Assembly (NCBI GenBank): GCA_006247105.1
Contig: CM016926.1
Span: 1,922,001 to 1,986,000, forward strand
DNA length: 64,000 nucleotides
From: Giardia muris
Lineage: Eukaryota > Fornicata > Diplomonadida > Hexamitidae
Direction of reading: 5' to 3'
This document shows, one piece after another, positions 37,079 to 45,606 of this stretch. The translations under genes were made by a program, and so were the position numbers. The notes beneath the pieces were generated by a model. The model was not told where the DNA came from and searched no databases. It saw only the letters and a program-made list of their open reading frames with translations. Every line of letters starts with the position of its first letter. Positions within the stretch are counted from its first letter, which is position 1.

Positions 37079-37738
37079 TCACTTTTGTGAGGGCCCTGGA
37101 CAGAGTAGACTCTCCTCAAGACGACGGATCTGCTCCTCAGCGACCGTCGGAGCCGGAACCACGTCAATCCCTATCGGGGCCTCAATGGCACATCGAATCG
37201 CAGTCACGGAGGCTAGCTCGGTACGGAGCAGAGTCTCTGCTAGGTCCACATAGCGGCCAACGGAGTAGCTTACCTCCGCCTCCAGCGCACTCCGAAGCTT
37301 TCGTGCTTGACTTGCAAGTGAGTGAGCAAGAACTCGGAACTCTTGATGCGCTTGGCATGCCGCCTCCGCTTCCCGCCGCTCTCCTCGTAGATACGCCTGG
37401 ACGGGTGCACTATGAAGCAGGTCTCGACACAGACGTACATGCTCCTGAAGCAGTTCCTGGCGCGTCTCGCTAAAGCTCGTGATTGCCGCGCGTAGTGGAG
37501 CGATTACATCGGTCCCCAGCCCCCTTCGGTACTGGAGGCGTGGCTCGTTTAGAAGGGTATATTCATGGAGGAGTGTAGCAGCAACGGGTGCTAGAGTTCC
37601 TCGACAGACTGGAAGAGTTGGTGGGGTCCCTTTCCGTGCTACTCGTTCAAAACTTCGAACCAGCCAATTCAGGCTGTCAATGGCACTCTTCGCAGGCTCT
37701 CGCAACCATTGGAGTGCATACAGATCACTTGTTTCCAT
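37079..37738 (-). CDS. Hypothetical all-helical protein
   Basis: The protein has 219 residues and is almost entirely helical and arginine/alanine/leucine-rich, with long amphipathic stretches (LQEHVRLCRDLLHSAPVQAY, FRVLAHSLASQARKLRSALE). The pattern would fit a BAR-like or coiled-coil bundle, but no signature is decisive. The ATG follows AAAAGG. The stop is 33 bases from the SGT1 start on the same strand. Membrane segments and zinc sites are absent. Confidence 0.68.
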   Translation of the reverse strand: METSDLYALQWLREPAKSAIDSLNWLVRSFERVARKGTPPTLPVCRGTLAPVAATLLHEYTLLNEPRLQYRRGLGTDVIAPLRAAITSFSETRQELLQEHVRLCRDLLHSAPVQAYLRGERREAEAACQAHQEFRVLAHSLASQARKLRSALEAEVSYSVGRYVDLAETLLRTELASVTAIRCAIEAPIGIDVVPAPTVAEEQIRRLEESLLCPGPSQK

Positions 37739-37976
37739 CCTTTTCCAACCAGATGGATAAGCCTCATATCTCTACAGGTACGATGGTTATTACGCCCGTT
37801 CGCATAAGCACTCACATTTACTCCTCTCGTTCTCCTTTTCAAAGATCATCAAGGAAAGATTTTCATTGTATCCTGATGTACTCACCACCCCACTACCTCC
37901 TAGCCCACCAAGCCTGCCAACCGCCCCTCTGCCAACCCTGGAAGACGCCGGTACATCCCTTCCTCAGCTCCCCTTG
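37739..37976. other. Divergent intergenic stretch
   Basis: These 238 bases separate divergent genes. The frame of the downstream gene stays open back to a TAA at 37758 without any ATG, so the upstream part could be coding if a non-ATG start or an unseen exon exists. TTTACTC near 37816 is a partial match to the Giardia ncRNA 3'-end motif, too weak to use. Confidence 0.45.
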
Positions 37977-39206
37977 ATGGACGACCTCAAGCTCAACTTT
38001 GATGAGTCACCCTCGGCGGACCCACTGCTCCTCCCGATTCTCGAGGTGTCGACCCTCTTGGCCCCTGAGATCGACCTCGTCCCCAAGACCCAGGACGTTT
38101 CCCTCTCCCAAGAGCCGTCATCGGATGACACGGTGTATCTTGATGAGGACGAGCTCTCCGGGTCTCAACCCTTGACGTGCATATCTCCTCTCGAGACGCA
38201 CGTCCAAATGGTCGAGAACCGACGAGACTCTGGATGCATCCCGCCGCAGCAGTTCCTCAGGCAGCATACGACCGAGGTGCGACGAAGCGTCCTCCTCACC
38301 GGAGAGTACGACAACTACCTGACAACCCATGACCTCGTCCGCTGGCAAGCGTTGGGCCTCACCATCCCCTGGCTCTTCACCCGTAGCAGCCGTCTCATTC
38401 ATGCGACGATGCCCGGGATCGACGGCCATACGGAGGTCCTCGTCAGTTTCACCGTTGATAGGCAGAGGGGCGAGTTCTCGTCGTCACCCTTTCTGCGACC
38501 TCTCAGCTTCATTCTGGATGTCAACAAGAGCATATGTGACGGTATCGGCCCGCAACTCGAGGAGAGGCCTGCAAACTTCCCACCCAGGTGCAAGATCGAT
38601 CTGGACGCCTTTCGGAAGGCATGCCTCTCCCTGAGACAGCCGGGTACCGGAAGAGTGCCACTTTCAATCCTCGACGTAGTCTGCGGAAACCCGGTGGACA
38701 TCGTCCTTTTCCGTCTTCACAAGGCACTTCAGCAGCTGAACTTCCGATATCTCAAGGAGCAGTACCTCTGCCTGGGCGACGCGTCCGTCAAGTGCTGCGT
38801 GTCTCTCTACAGCATACTCCGAATGACGTGCATCAGCGCGTATTCTTCACTGCCCTGGTACAAGAAGGACCAGAACCTCAGCACGCTTCAGATGTCTCTC
38901 GAGGCCGACGCCGAGACGCACGTGAGCAGTTACAAGACTTCCGTCCTGCGCTTCGGCCCCGAGAAGGATCTGCTGCCAGAAGAACAGGTCGAACTGATCG
39001 GCTGCCTTCTTGCCCCGAAGGTCAGTGGCTTCATTGCCCCCACGAGCTGCATTTGCCCCCCGAGTCCCGGATACGACACTGACATCCCCTACAACCACGG
39101 TGACTACGACCGGAGTGGCTTCGTCCGACTGAATTACACAGGCATCCCGACGTACGTCCTCCGGAGCTTCATGGAGCAGATCTTCTATGCAGACTGTTCG
39201 CAGTGA
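37977..39206 (+). CDS. Hypothetical protein, 409 residues
   Basis: The first in-frame ATG gives MDDLKLNFDES and 409 residues. A longer version from a TTG at 37866 is possible but unsupported, and the sequence before the chosen ATG is not AT-rich, so the start is uncertain. Residues 1-100 are acidic and proline-rich; 130-409 look globular, with several cysteines (SVKCCVSLYSIL, APTSCICPPSPGYD) and no CxxC zinc pair that is clearly complete. No family is recognised. The last 22 bases overlap the convergent large helical-protein gene. Confidence 0.75.
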   Translation: MDDLKLNFDESPSADPLLLPILEVSTLLAPEIDLVPKTQDVSLSQEPSSDDTVYLDEDELSGSQPLTCISPLETHVQMVENRRDSGCIPPQQFLRQHTTEVRRSVLLTGEYDNYLTTHDLVRWQALGLTIPWLFTRSSRLIHATMPGIDGHTEVLVSFTVDRQRGEFSSSPFLRPLSFILDVNKSICDGIGPQLEERPANFPPRCKIDLDAFRKACLSLRQPGTGRVPLSILDVVCGNPVDIVLFRLHKALQQLNFRYLKEQYLCLGDASVKCCVSLYSILRMTCISAYSSLPWYKKDQNLSTLQMSLEADAETHVSSYKTSVLRFGPEKDLLPEEQVELIGCLLAPKVSGFIAPTSCICPPSPGYDTDIPYNHGDYDRSGFVRLNYTGIPTYVLRSFMEQIFYADCSQ

Positions 39207-42200
39207 GACGGGGCCCTGGTCACGTTCCGGCTCTCGCGGGGGCGGGGAGTCCCGCCGAGGATCCCGATGAAATCGTCGCACAGTAGGCATGCGAGGCAAT
39301 CACGTTGCCGCTCTATCCTTGCGAGACGCCCGTTGGTGTAAGTCCGTGACTCGTGTGTACTTCCCAGCGTCTCCGCCACCACCTCCGCCTCTGGACTGCA
39401 GCACGGCCATGCGAACACATCCAGGGCCCGTCTGATCGACGGCGTCCAACCGTCCTGCGCATCTCTGCTACGGCATTCCTGATACTCGGCATGCATGGCT
39501 ATCAGACTGGCGCGCCACTCCGCCAGGTCCGGCAGGCTCTCAGGAAGGTTTCGGGAGTCGACTGGGAGAGAAAGCTCTGGGGGAGCATCCTGTGCATCAC
39601 GTTGAGGGACGGCCTTCATGAATGCTGCCACGGCCGATCTCAGGTCCACGTCCACTCCTCGGCCCAGGAAGAATAGAACGACGTCCAGAAGGGCACTGCT
39701 CGGACTTTCGCCTCCAAACGCTTCCAGCAGCCGGCGAAGCAGTGCCGACCCTAGCTGCAGGGCCCACTCGTTGAGCTCGTATCTCGCGGGTCTCTCGATC
39801 TGGGCCAAGACCTCCTGGATGGTCGGCTTCTGCGTCCCAGGCACCGCCAGAAAGGTGATGGCGAAGTGCTCGATGTGTGGAAGGCGGATGTGGCAGTGGA
39901 TGAAGCACGCGGCGTGCAGAGCCAGCAGGACCTTGTTCCGCTGCGCCGCCACGTAGCTCCCGTCTATCACCCCGATGTTCTGGATGTGCTCCAGTGTGAT
40001 CAGGGCGATCTCACGTTCCAGAGGCGCCGCTCCGGCCTGGGTGGACCGGACGAGAAGGTCGTCGAAGAGGTTGTGCAGTACGAGCCTGGCGACCGCATCC
40101 CCGTCACGGATCGTGTGCAACCACTCTGTGTCGCTACTCATCAGGTAGATCCGCCCGTCAGAAGCCACCTGCATGCCTGCAAGACGTGCTCGAAGGGCCT
40201 CCAGCTGCTCGAAGGTCTGGAGGCTTCGGAGGGGATCGTTGCTCTGGTGCTTTCTCGGCTCCAGGGCGTTGTGGTACGGATCCTTGCGATACGCCAGAAC
40301 GTGCGGGACTTGGAAGGTCGAGGTGAGAACCCGCCTGATTGCTCGGAGTATCGTCTGACCGAACTGTCTGTATACCCCTCGAAACTCGGGTGCCCGGCCC
40401 TCGGGAACGAGTGCCACGTCCTCCAACAGGCAGCGTGAGAGGACCGGAAGGGTGAGTGAGATCGTATCGACGAGAGCGCACACGATCTGCAGGTCCTGCT
40501 CGGCGTCCCCGGAGCCCGTCAGCAGCGAGAGACCGAGCGGGGTGAGGTAGCCCATAGCCCCGCTGTTAGACTCGGTTGTTCCTTCAGTCAACGGATCGAA
40601 GTTCTCTGGCACCTTGTCCAACGGACAGAAGAGCTCCTGATCTCCGAAACGTCTGAAGTACTCCGAAGTCCGCTCACAGGCCTCTTCCGAGACAGCAAGC
40701 ATGTATTGGAGGGTCTTATCCAGAGCCCGGAACAGCAGGAAGCGACGATGCACGATCTCCTCTCCCCCCGTCAGTCCGAGCATCCTGTTCCAGTTACGAA
40801 TCAGACGGTTTCGGACTGCCTCCGCTCGTTCGACGTACTCATTGAGCCACCCGAGCACAGCAGAGATAAGCGTCGCGATGCTGTCCACTGACAGCTGGTG
40901 ACTCGTGAGGGAGCACTGTGCAAAGTTGAGGAACAGCTGCTGATCGAGCACGTTGAGGAGCTCCAGGACGAGTGAATCGTTCGACGGCCTCTTCCCCAGC
41001 GTTGAGTAGCACAGGGCGACCAGAAGCTTCCCGTCCTGATCCAGGTCTTCAGTCTTCTGGACGATACGCGTGCAAAGAAGACGAACCAGCCCGGATGGAG
41101 GGGATCCACTCATGCCCTCAAGGACCATCAGGCTCGGGGTCGCTCCAACAAGGCCGCGCAGGTACAGGCCGGATGAGATGGCAAGGCGAGCATGAGGAGT
41201 CCAGGATGCAGAGCTGCCGAGGAGATCAGGCGGTGCGTGCCTTCCAAGAAGGAGCAGGATGGTACCGGAAGGCTCGTCTGGATCCATCTCCTTGGCGATC
41301 GTCGACAGAACGGTTATCACGAGGTCCGAGCCCATGAGCTCACTGACAGCACCAGAGTGGCAGAGTAGCTCGAGGAAGACCCGTGCAGCTCGCCAGTCTT
41401 CAGCGTCCACCGTCGTCTGTAGTCGTCGGAAGAGATCGTCCTCCAGCCTGTCGTTGCGGGCAGCATCCGGGAAGAGTAGCCCTGCTACGGCCTGTGTTCG
41501 CTGGGGCTCGTGGAGTAGGCCCCTGGTGATGTATTCTATGCAGGACGCGAGGTGCAGGTCGAGGCAAGCTTCTGGAGACGTGCTGATCATCCCGTAGTAG
41601 GCCGCGAGGTCCTCGACGGATATGGCCTCCCGTGCCATACCCTCATCGACCCGTGCCACAAGTGAGGGCAGAAGGAGAGAGATCGCGGAGGCATTCCGTC
41701 TCAGTGTGGAGAGGACCAGGGGAAGACTGCTGGAGCCTGTGGATTCCTGGAGCATCCACTGGAGGATCATTGGAGATAACGACGCGTCGACCTCGGGTCC
41801 CAACGCACCGCAGATCCTGTCGGCACCGGCCTGGACGGCAGCCAGTAGGCGATCGGGAGGGTCGAGGGCCTGGAGGCCCAGGAGGCGTTCCAGAACGATC
41901 CCAACCCTCGAGTAGGCCTGGGTACAGACGTACGTGTCAGTCCATTCGTCGAGCTGCAAGATAAGAATGTTCGAGAGGGGACCGACAGAGCCGTTGGAGA
42001 CGTGAGCCTGAATGATGTCGACGAGCGACAGGATGGCCGCTGCAGACACGTCTCCGGCCATGGCATCTGCAGACAGGCGGAGGATGCTCCGGAATCCGTC
42101 CAGCGCGAGGCCTACATCGAGGTACACGGCAGCCTCCCTGACGAGACCCGCATACTCTTCCAGCTCTGTCCAGATGCTCCCCGACCTTCCGGTTCGTGCC

Positions 42201-42277
42201 TGCTGGAGAACGTGGCGCGATATGCGAGCCACCACGCCCGGCCCGTTCAGCAGGAAGAGTTCGGGGCCTGATGGCAT
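39185..42277 (-). CDS. Large helical-repeat protein (copy B, complete)
   Basis: The 1030-residue protein starts at the ATG in AGTAAATG. It is a continuous run of leucine-rich helices with no membrane segment, zinc motif or catalytic signature, consistent with a HEAT/ARM-like solenoid of the sort found in nucleoporins, transport receptors and ribosome-assembly scaffolds. The C-terminal 30 residues contain a Cys-rich patch (RQRDCLACLLCDDF). I cannot name it. Its first ~208 codons and upstream region are repeated nearly perfectly at 1-625, so at least a partial second copy exists. It diverges from the ankyrin-kinase gene over 754 bases and overlaps its convergent neighbour by 22 bases. Confidence 0.85.
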   Translation of the reverse strand: MPSGPELFLLNGPGVVARISRHVLQQARTGRSGSIWTELEEYAGLVREAAVYLDVGLALDGFRSILRLSADAMAGDVSAAAILSLVDIIQAHVSNGSVGPLSNILILQLDEWTDTYVCTQAYSRVGIVLERLLGLQALDPPDRLLAAVQAGADRICGALGPEVDASLSPMILQWMLQESTGSSSLPLVLSTLRRNASAISLLLPSLVARVDEGMAREAISVEDLAAYYGMISTSPEACLDLHLASCIEYITRGLLHEPQRTQAVAGLLFPDAARNDRLEDDLFRRLQTTVDAEDWRAARVFLELLCHSGAVSELMGSDLVITVLSTIAKEMDPDEPSGTILLLLGRHAPPDLLGSSASWTPHARLAISSGLYLRGLVGATPSLMVLEGMSGSPPSGLVRLLCTRIVQKTEDLDQDGKLLVALCYSTLGKRPSNDSLVLELLNVLDQQLFLNFAQCSLTSHQLSVDSIATLISAVLGWLNEYVERAEAVRNRLIRNWNRMLGLTGGEEIVHRRFLLFRALDKTLQYMLAVSEEACERTSEYFRRFGDQELFCPLDKVPENFDPLTEGTTESNSGAMGYLTPLGLSLLTGSGDAEQDLQIVCALVDTISLTLPVLSRCLLEDVALVPEGRAPEFRGVYRQFGQTILRAIRRVLTSTFQVPHVLAYRKDPYHNALEPRKHQSNDPLRSLQTFEQLEALRARLAGMQVASDGRIYLMSSDTEWLHTIRDGDAVARLVLHNLFDDLLVRSTQAGAAPLEREIALITLEHIQNIGVIDGSYVAAQRNKVLLALHAACFIHCHIRLPHIEHFAITFLAVPGTQKPTIQEVLAQIERPARYELNEWALQLGSALLRRLLEAFGGESPSSALLDVVLFFLGRGVDVDLRSAVAAFMKAVPQRDAQDAPPELSLPVDSRNLPESLPDLAEWRASLIAMHAEYQECRSRDAQDGWTPSIRRALDVFAWPCCSPEAEVVAETLGSTHESRTYTNGRLARIERQRDCLACLLCDDFIGILGGTPRPRESRNVTRAPSHCEQSA

Positions 42278-43771
42278 TTACTCCCGTCCTCGAGGCCACG
42301 TCGTGCTCCCATTTGTCGTCCTGATACTCTGCTGACCACACAATATGTGACACGCCTCCTGGTGCGAGGAGACCTCTGAGGCTATTCGGGCCTGCTCGGA
42401 AGCCCTTCCCTGGGGCTGAGCCTGGATAGAGGACGGCCAGGGACGATACAGTCAGTTCTTACGCACCACATGGTGACTGCTCGTCACAGTGCTTGGGTGG
42501 AACTCGTGTAATGACGATCTGCACACGAAGAAGTCGTTGGTTCCCGGCCTTGCATCGTGGCAGGCCCTCCTCTACCATATGATACTGTCCCTCTTCTCAG
42601 AAGACCGCACGGCCCAAGGCGTCCTGAATGCCCCATCTCTCTCGTGATCACCCTCTGCTTGAAAGGAGACTTCGATGACTTCTGCAATGGCCTTGAGGCT
42701 CCTGTGGGGTCCGACACCAGCTGTGGAGCGGAAGCATCAGACTCCCAGGAGCCTCCAGGGCCAAGGGGGCGTGAGACGACGAGAGGTATTGAGAGGAAGG
42801 TGTGCAAGACGAGTCGACAGTCCGTTGTTCCGGGGATTGGAGGTCTGGAAGGGGGAAGAGACTGAGGATCAATGAGAGCTCATCCGGGGACGAGAGAACC
42901 CCGAGGAGAGCTGTGGGCCTCCCGTCCTCGGGGCAGGTCTTTGGTAGCGGTTGGATGCCCAGAGTGTCGGATGGTATGGGAGAGGGAGCTTCAGTGGAAG
43001 GCTGGTGAAGGTGGATGTTTGATGCTTAAAAATGCTTGTTACAGCTTTGATGGAGGCGGCCGGAAGAGGGGACCTCGAGGGCGTGAAAAGGAATCTCAAT
43101 GAGGTTGGGGAGAAGAATGAATATGGCAGAACGGCCCTGATGTTGGCCATAAGAGGAGGCCACACCAACTGCATACCTTTCCTTAAGGAGGAAATCGGGA
43201 TGCAGGATAATTGGGGATGGACCGCACTGATATTGGCAGCCTACAACGGCAATATAGACTGCATTCCTCTACTTAAGGAAGAGCTTGGAAAGAGGGACAA
43301 CGATGGCGTGACGGCACTAATGTATGCTACAGAGAAAGGTCACTTAGACTGCATACGCCTACTTAAGGAGGAGATTGGGGTGCAGAATAATTGGGGATGG
43401 ACAACCCTAATGAAGGCCGCAAAAGGAGGCCGCACCAACTGTATTTCCTCCCTCGAGAAGGAGATTGGGATGCAGAACAATTGGGGATGGACTGCATTGA
43501 TGTGGGCTGCTTACTATGGTAAGACAGACTGTGCCCGCCTCCTCCTTTCAGAATCGGGGAAGCAAACAACGAACAAATCATCTAGCTTCTTCTCCGGAAC
43601 AACCGCTCTCATGATGGCAGCACACGAGAACTACCCTGAGATCGTTGGGCTCCTCCTCCCATACGAACAGGGACTAAAGGATTCTGAAGGCCACACAGCT
43701 CAGTGGTATGCATACAATAGTTTATGGAGGGGAGACTTCACCCAGGTCCGCAAGCTCCTCGAGAACGAGGG
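41653..43771. repeat. Left arm of duplicated locus, copy B
   Basis: This matches 1-2119 with five substitutions (41852, 42511, 42739, 43235, 43730). The three in coding sequence are synonymous in the gene frames (Asp, Leu, Arg codons) and the other two are intergenic. Sequence left of 41653 cannot be compared because copy A runs off the window. The match stops at the same codon of the ankyrin ORF in both copies, just after LLENEG. Confidence 0.97.
42278..43031. other. Intergenic spacer between divergent genes, copy B
   Basis: This is the 754-base counterpart of 626-1379, differing at two bases. It lies between the divergent starts of the helical-protein gene and the ankyrin-kinase gene, with no gene or RNA I can support. 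The AT-rich run CTTAAAA precedes the ankyrin ATG. Its conservation follows from the recent common origin of the two copies and need not mean function. Confidence 0.7.
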
Positions 43772-45008
43772 AGCGGAACGGATCCCTCCACCAAATCATG
43801 AACTAACCAATCAAGAACGTATCAACGAACCCATAGTTGAGAACGAATCTCTCGAGAGTCCGCCTACTAGAACTGAAGAGACCCTCATCTCATCTGCCAT
43901 CCAGGGAGACCTCAACACACTCCGAAGACGCCTCGACCAGGCGGGACAGAAGGACTCCTCAGGCATGACGGCCCTGATGCACGCCGCCTTCCGAGGCCAG
44001 ACCGAGGTCGTCCGCCTCCTCCGGCCCCTCGAGGCCCACCTCCAGGACGGGAGGGGATGGACGGCCCTGATGCATGCAGTGAGGGGAGGACACGAGGAGT
44101 GCATCGGCCTCCTCCTTCTGGAGAGGGACCTGAAGGATGGGGAGGGCAGGACGGCAGAGGACGTCGCCAACGGCCTTCCCGATGGGAAGAAGAAGATCAC
44201 GCCCCTCCTCAGAAAGAAGGTCCGGCTCCCCGACCTTCCCGATGAGCTCTCGTCCTTCCAGCTTACGGGGAGGCTCGGAAGGGGGGCCTTCGGGACCGTC
44301 TACACGGCCCACAATAATGGCCGGAACGTAGCGGTTAAGGTTGTTAACCTTGAAGAATACAACGACGAAGACCGGGAGAAGCCTCGTGCTGAAGCTCGGA
44401 TGCTCCTCTCCCTCAACCACCCGAACATCATCCGGTGCCTTGGGACAGGAGAGAACGATGACGATGATACCTACGTCATTGTGACAGAACTCTGCTGTGG
44501 GGACCTCCGTGAGGAGATGAACAGAAGGAAGAATGCAGGACGTCCCTACACCGACCGGGAGGTCTGGAAGACGATTCGAGAGGTGGCCGATGCTCTTACA
44601 TACCTCCACGAGAAGGGGCATGTTCATAGAGACTTGAAGCTTGTGAACATCCTCCTTGCCCCGGACGGCCGGTGCATCCTTGGGGACTTCGGGGTTGCAA
44701 AGGTGCTCGAGGACTCGTCTCAGATGGGTACATACGCGGGGACACAGCATTACATGGCCCCCGAGATCCTCCGAGGGGAGAGCTACGACAAGTCCGTCGA
44801 CGTCTGGGCCCTGGGAGTGATTGGATATAAGTTGTGCACTGGGATGCTTCCTTTCTTTGAGGAGACTGATATCGCTGAAAGAGACCCTCCAGTCATCGAG
44901 AACAGAGATGGAGGGCTTATTACCCTCATCTCCCGGATGCTCTCGAAGGACCCTGAAGACCGTCCGACAGCACAGGACGTCCTCGAGGAGGCGGTGAGGC
45001 ACCAGTGA
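43032..45008 (+). CDS. Ankyrin protein with C-terminal protein kinase
   Basis: The protein has 658 residues. Residues 1-246 are the ankyrin head shared with the RING protein at 1380. A linker and a second, unrelated ankyrin block (about 280-370, GMTALMHAAFRGQTEVVRLL) follow. A full kinase domain occupies about 405-655: GRGAFGTV, VAVKVV, HRDLKLVNILL, DFGVAK, HYMAPEIL and DVWALGVIGYKL, so ATP-binding and catalytic residues look intact. Giardia NEK kinases usually have the kinase first and ankyrin repeats after it, often with lost catalytic residues; here the order is reversed and the site is complete. NEK membership is possible but unproven. The TGA lies one base before the shared 3' arm. Confidence 0.94.
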   Translation: MLVTALMEAAGRGDLEGVKRNLNEVGEKNEYGRTALMLAIRGGHTNCIPFLKEEIGMQDNWGWTALILAAYNGNIDCIPLLKEELGKRDNDGVTALMYATEKGHLDCIRLLKEEIGVQNNWGWTTLMKAAKGGRTNCISSLEKEIGMQNNWGWTALMWAAYYGKTDCARLLLSESGKQTTNKSSSFFSGTTALMMAAHENYPEIVGLLLPYEQGLKDSEGHTAQWYAYNSLWRGDFTQVRKLLENEGAERIPPPNHELTNQERINEPIVENESLESPPTRTEETLISSAIQGDLNTLRRRLDQAGQKDSSGMTALMHAAFRGQTEVVRLLRPLEAHLQDGRGWTALMHAVRGGHEECIGLLLLERDLKDGEGRTAEDVANGLPDGKKKITPLLRKKVRLPDLPDELSSFQLTGRLGRGAFGTVYTAHNNGRNVAVKVVNLEEYNDEDREKPRAEARMLLSLNHPNIIRCLGTGENDDDDTYVIVTELCCGDLREEMNRRKNAGRPYTDREVWKTIREVADALTYLHEKGHVHRDLKLVNILLAPDGRCILGDFGVAKVLEDSSQMGTYAGTQHYMAPEILRGESYDKSVDVWALGVIGYKLCTGMLPFFEETDIAERDPPVIENRDGGLITLISRMLSKDPEDRPTAQDVLEEAVRHQ

Positions 45009-45009
45009 C

Positions 45010-45424
45010 GAGTTCTGGGGATCGTGCTCCATCAGGACGGACGAAGGACGTGTGAATAGCTGGGGAGGAGCACCCTCGTCCCATACCTCCAGTCGACCGG
45101 GGGCTGGAGGCTCCTTCGACGGGGAGGCCGATGTGCTTGGAGCCCTTCGGTCCTCCTCCTCAGAGAAGGGAGAGGGGAAGAACCTGGAACGGTTACATCA
45201 AGCTGAAATCAGGAGCCAGTCCAAGAGGGAAGACCTTGTCGTCTTCCGCCTCGTCTTCTGCTGGAGGCCTTGCTCTGGAGTGAAGAGAGGTGAGCACAGG
45301 TCATAAGACCTTCTGCGGTGGCAGCAACCCGTCCGGAGGTGGTGCGTCATCTCCTTCAGTCAGAGTGTCTCTGTAGAGCCCGACCGACATGCAAGAGCCG
45401 CTATCACGGGTCTCCTGACCCCCT
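45010..45424. repeat. Right arm of duplicated locus, copy B
   Basis: This matches 3491-3905 with about eight substitutions. It begins immediately after the kinase stop codon and ends 41 bases before the tRNA-Phe gene. It has no ORF worth calling. The inverted repeat seen at 3566-3592 is present here around 45086-45110 with a 7-bp stem. Confidence 0.95.
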
Positions 45425-45461
45425 TTCCCCAAGGATAAGTAAGGTTTCACTCACGGTCGCC

Positions 45462-45465
45462 AAAA
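45462..45465 (-). terminator. RNA polymerase III terminator of tRNA-Phe
   Basis: On the minus strand four T residues follow the discriminator base of the tRNA directly. A run of four T is the minimal Pol III stop signal. Confidence 0.75.
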
Positions 45466-45538
45466 TGCCACTTCTGGGAATCGAACCCAGGACCCGCAGA
45501 TCTTCAGTCTGTTGCTCTGCCATCTGAGCTAAAGTGGC
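45466..45538 (-). tRNA. tRNA-Phe (GAA)
   Basis: A 73-nt cloverleaf on the minus strand. The acceptor arm GCCACTT pairs perfectly with AAGTGGC, followed by discriminator A. The D arm is GCTC/GAGC. The anticodon loop CTGAAGA carries GAA in the 34-36 position, reading UUC and UUU. The T arm CTGGG/CCCAG closes the loop TTCGATT. The first pair of the anticodon stem (A-C) is mismatched. No intron and no encoded CCA are present. Box A (TAGCTCAGATGG) and box B (GGTTCGATTCC) supply the internal Pol III promoter. The gene lies between the end of the duplicated locus and an ankyrin-RING gene. Confidence 0.96.
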
Positions 45539-45606
45539 GCGCCCTGCAGATCGGCGTTTCTTGCGCGATCGCTCTGGACCAGGAAAAAGAGGAGCGTGTA
45601 ATTCGG

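Noticed and set aside
37866..37976. N-terminal extension of the gene at 37977
   Set aside because: Begins with TTG; no ATG in the open frame back to a stop at 37758. Kept only as a start uncertainty.
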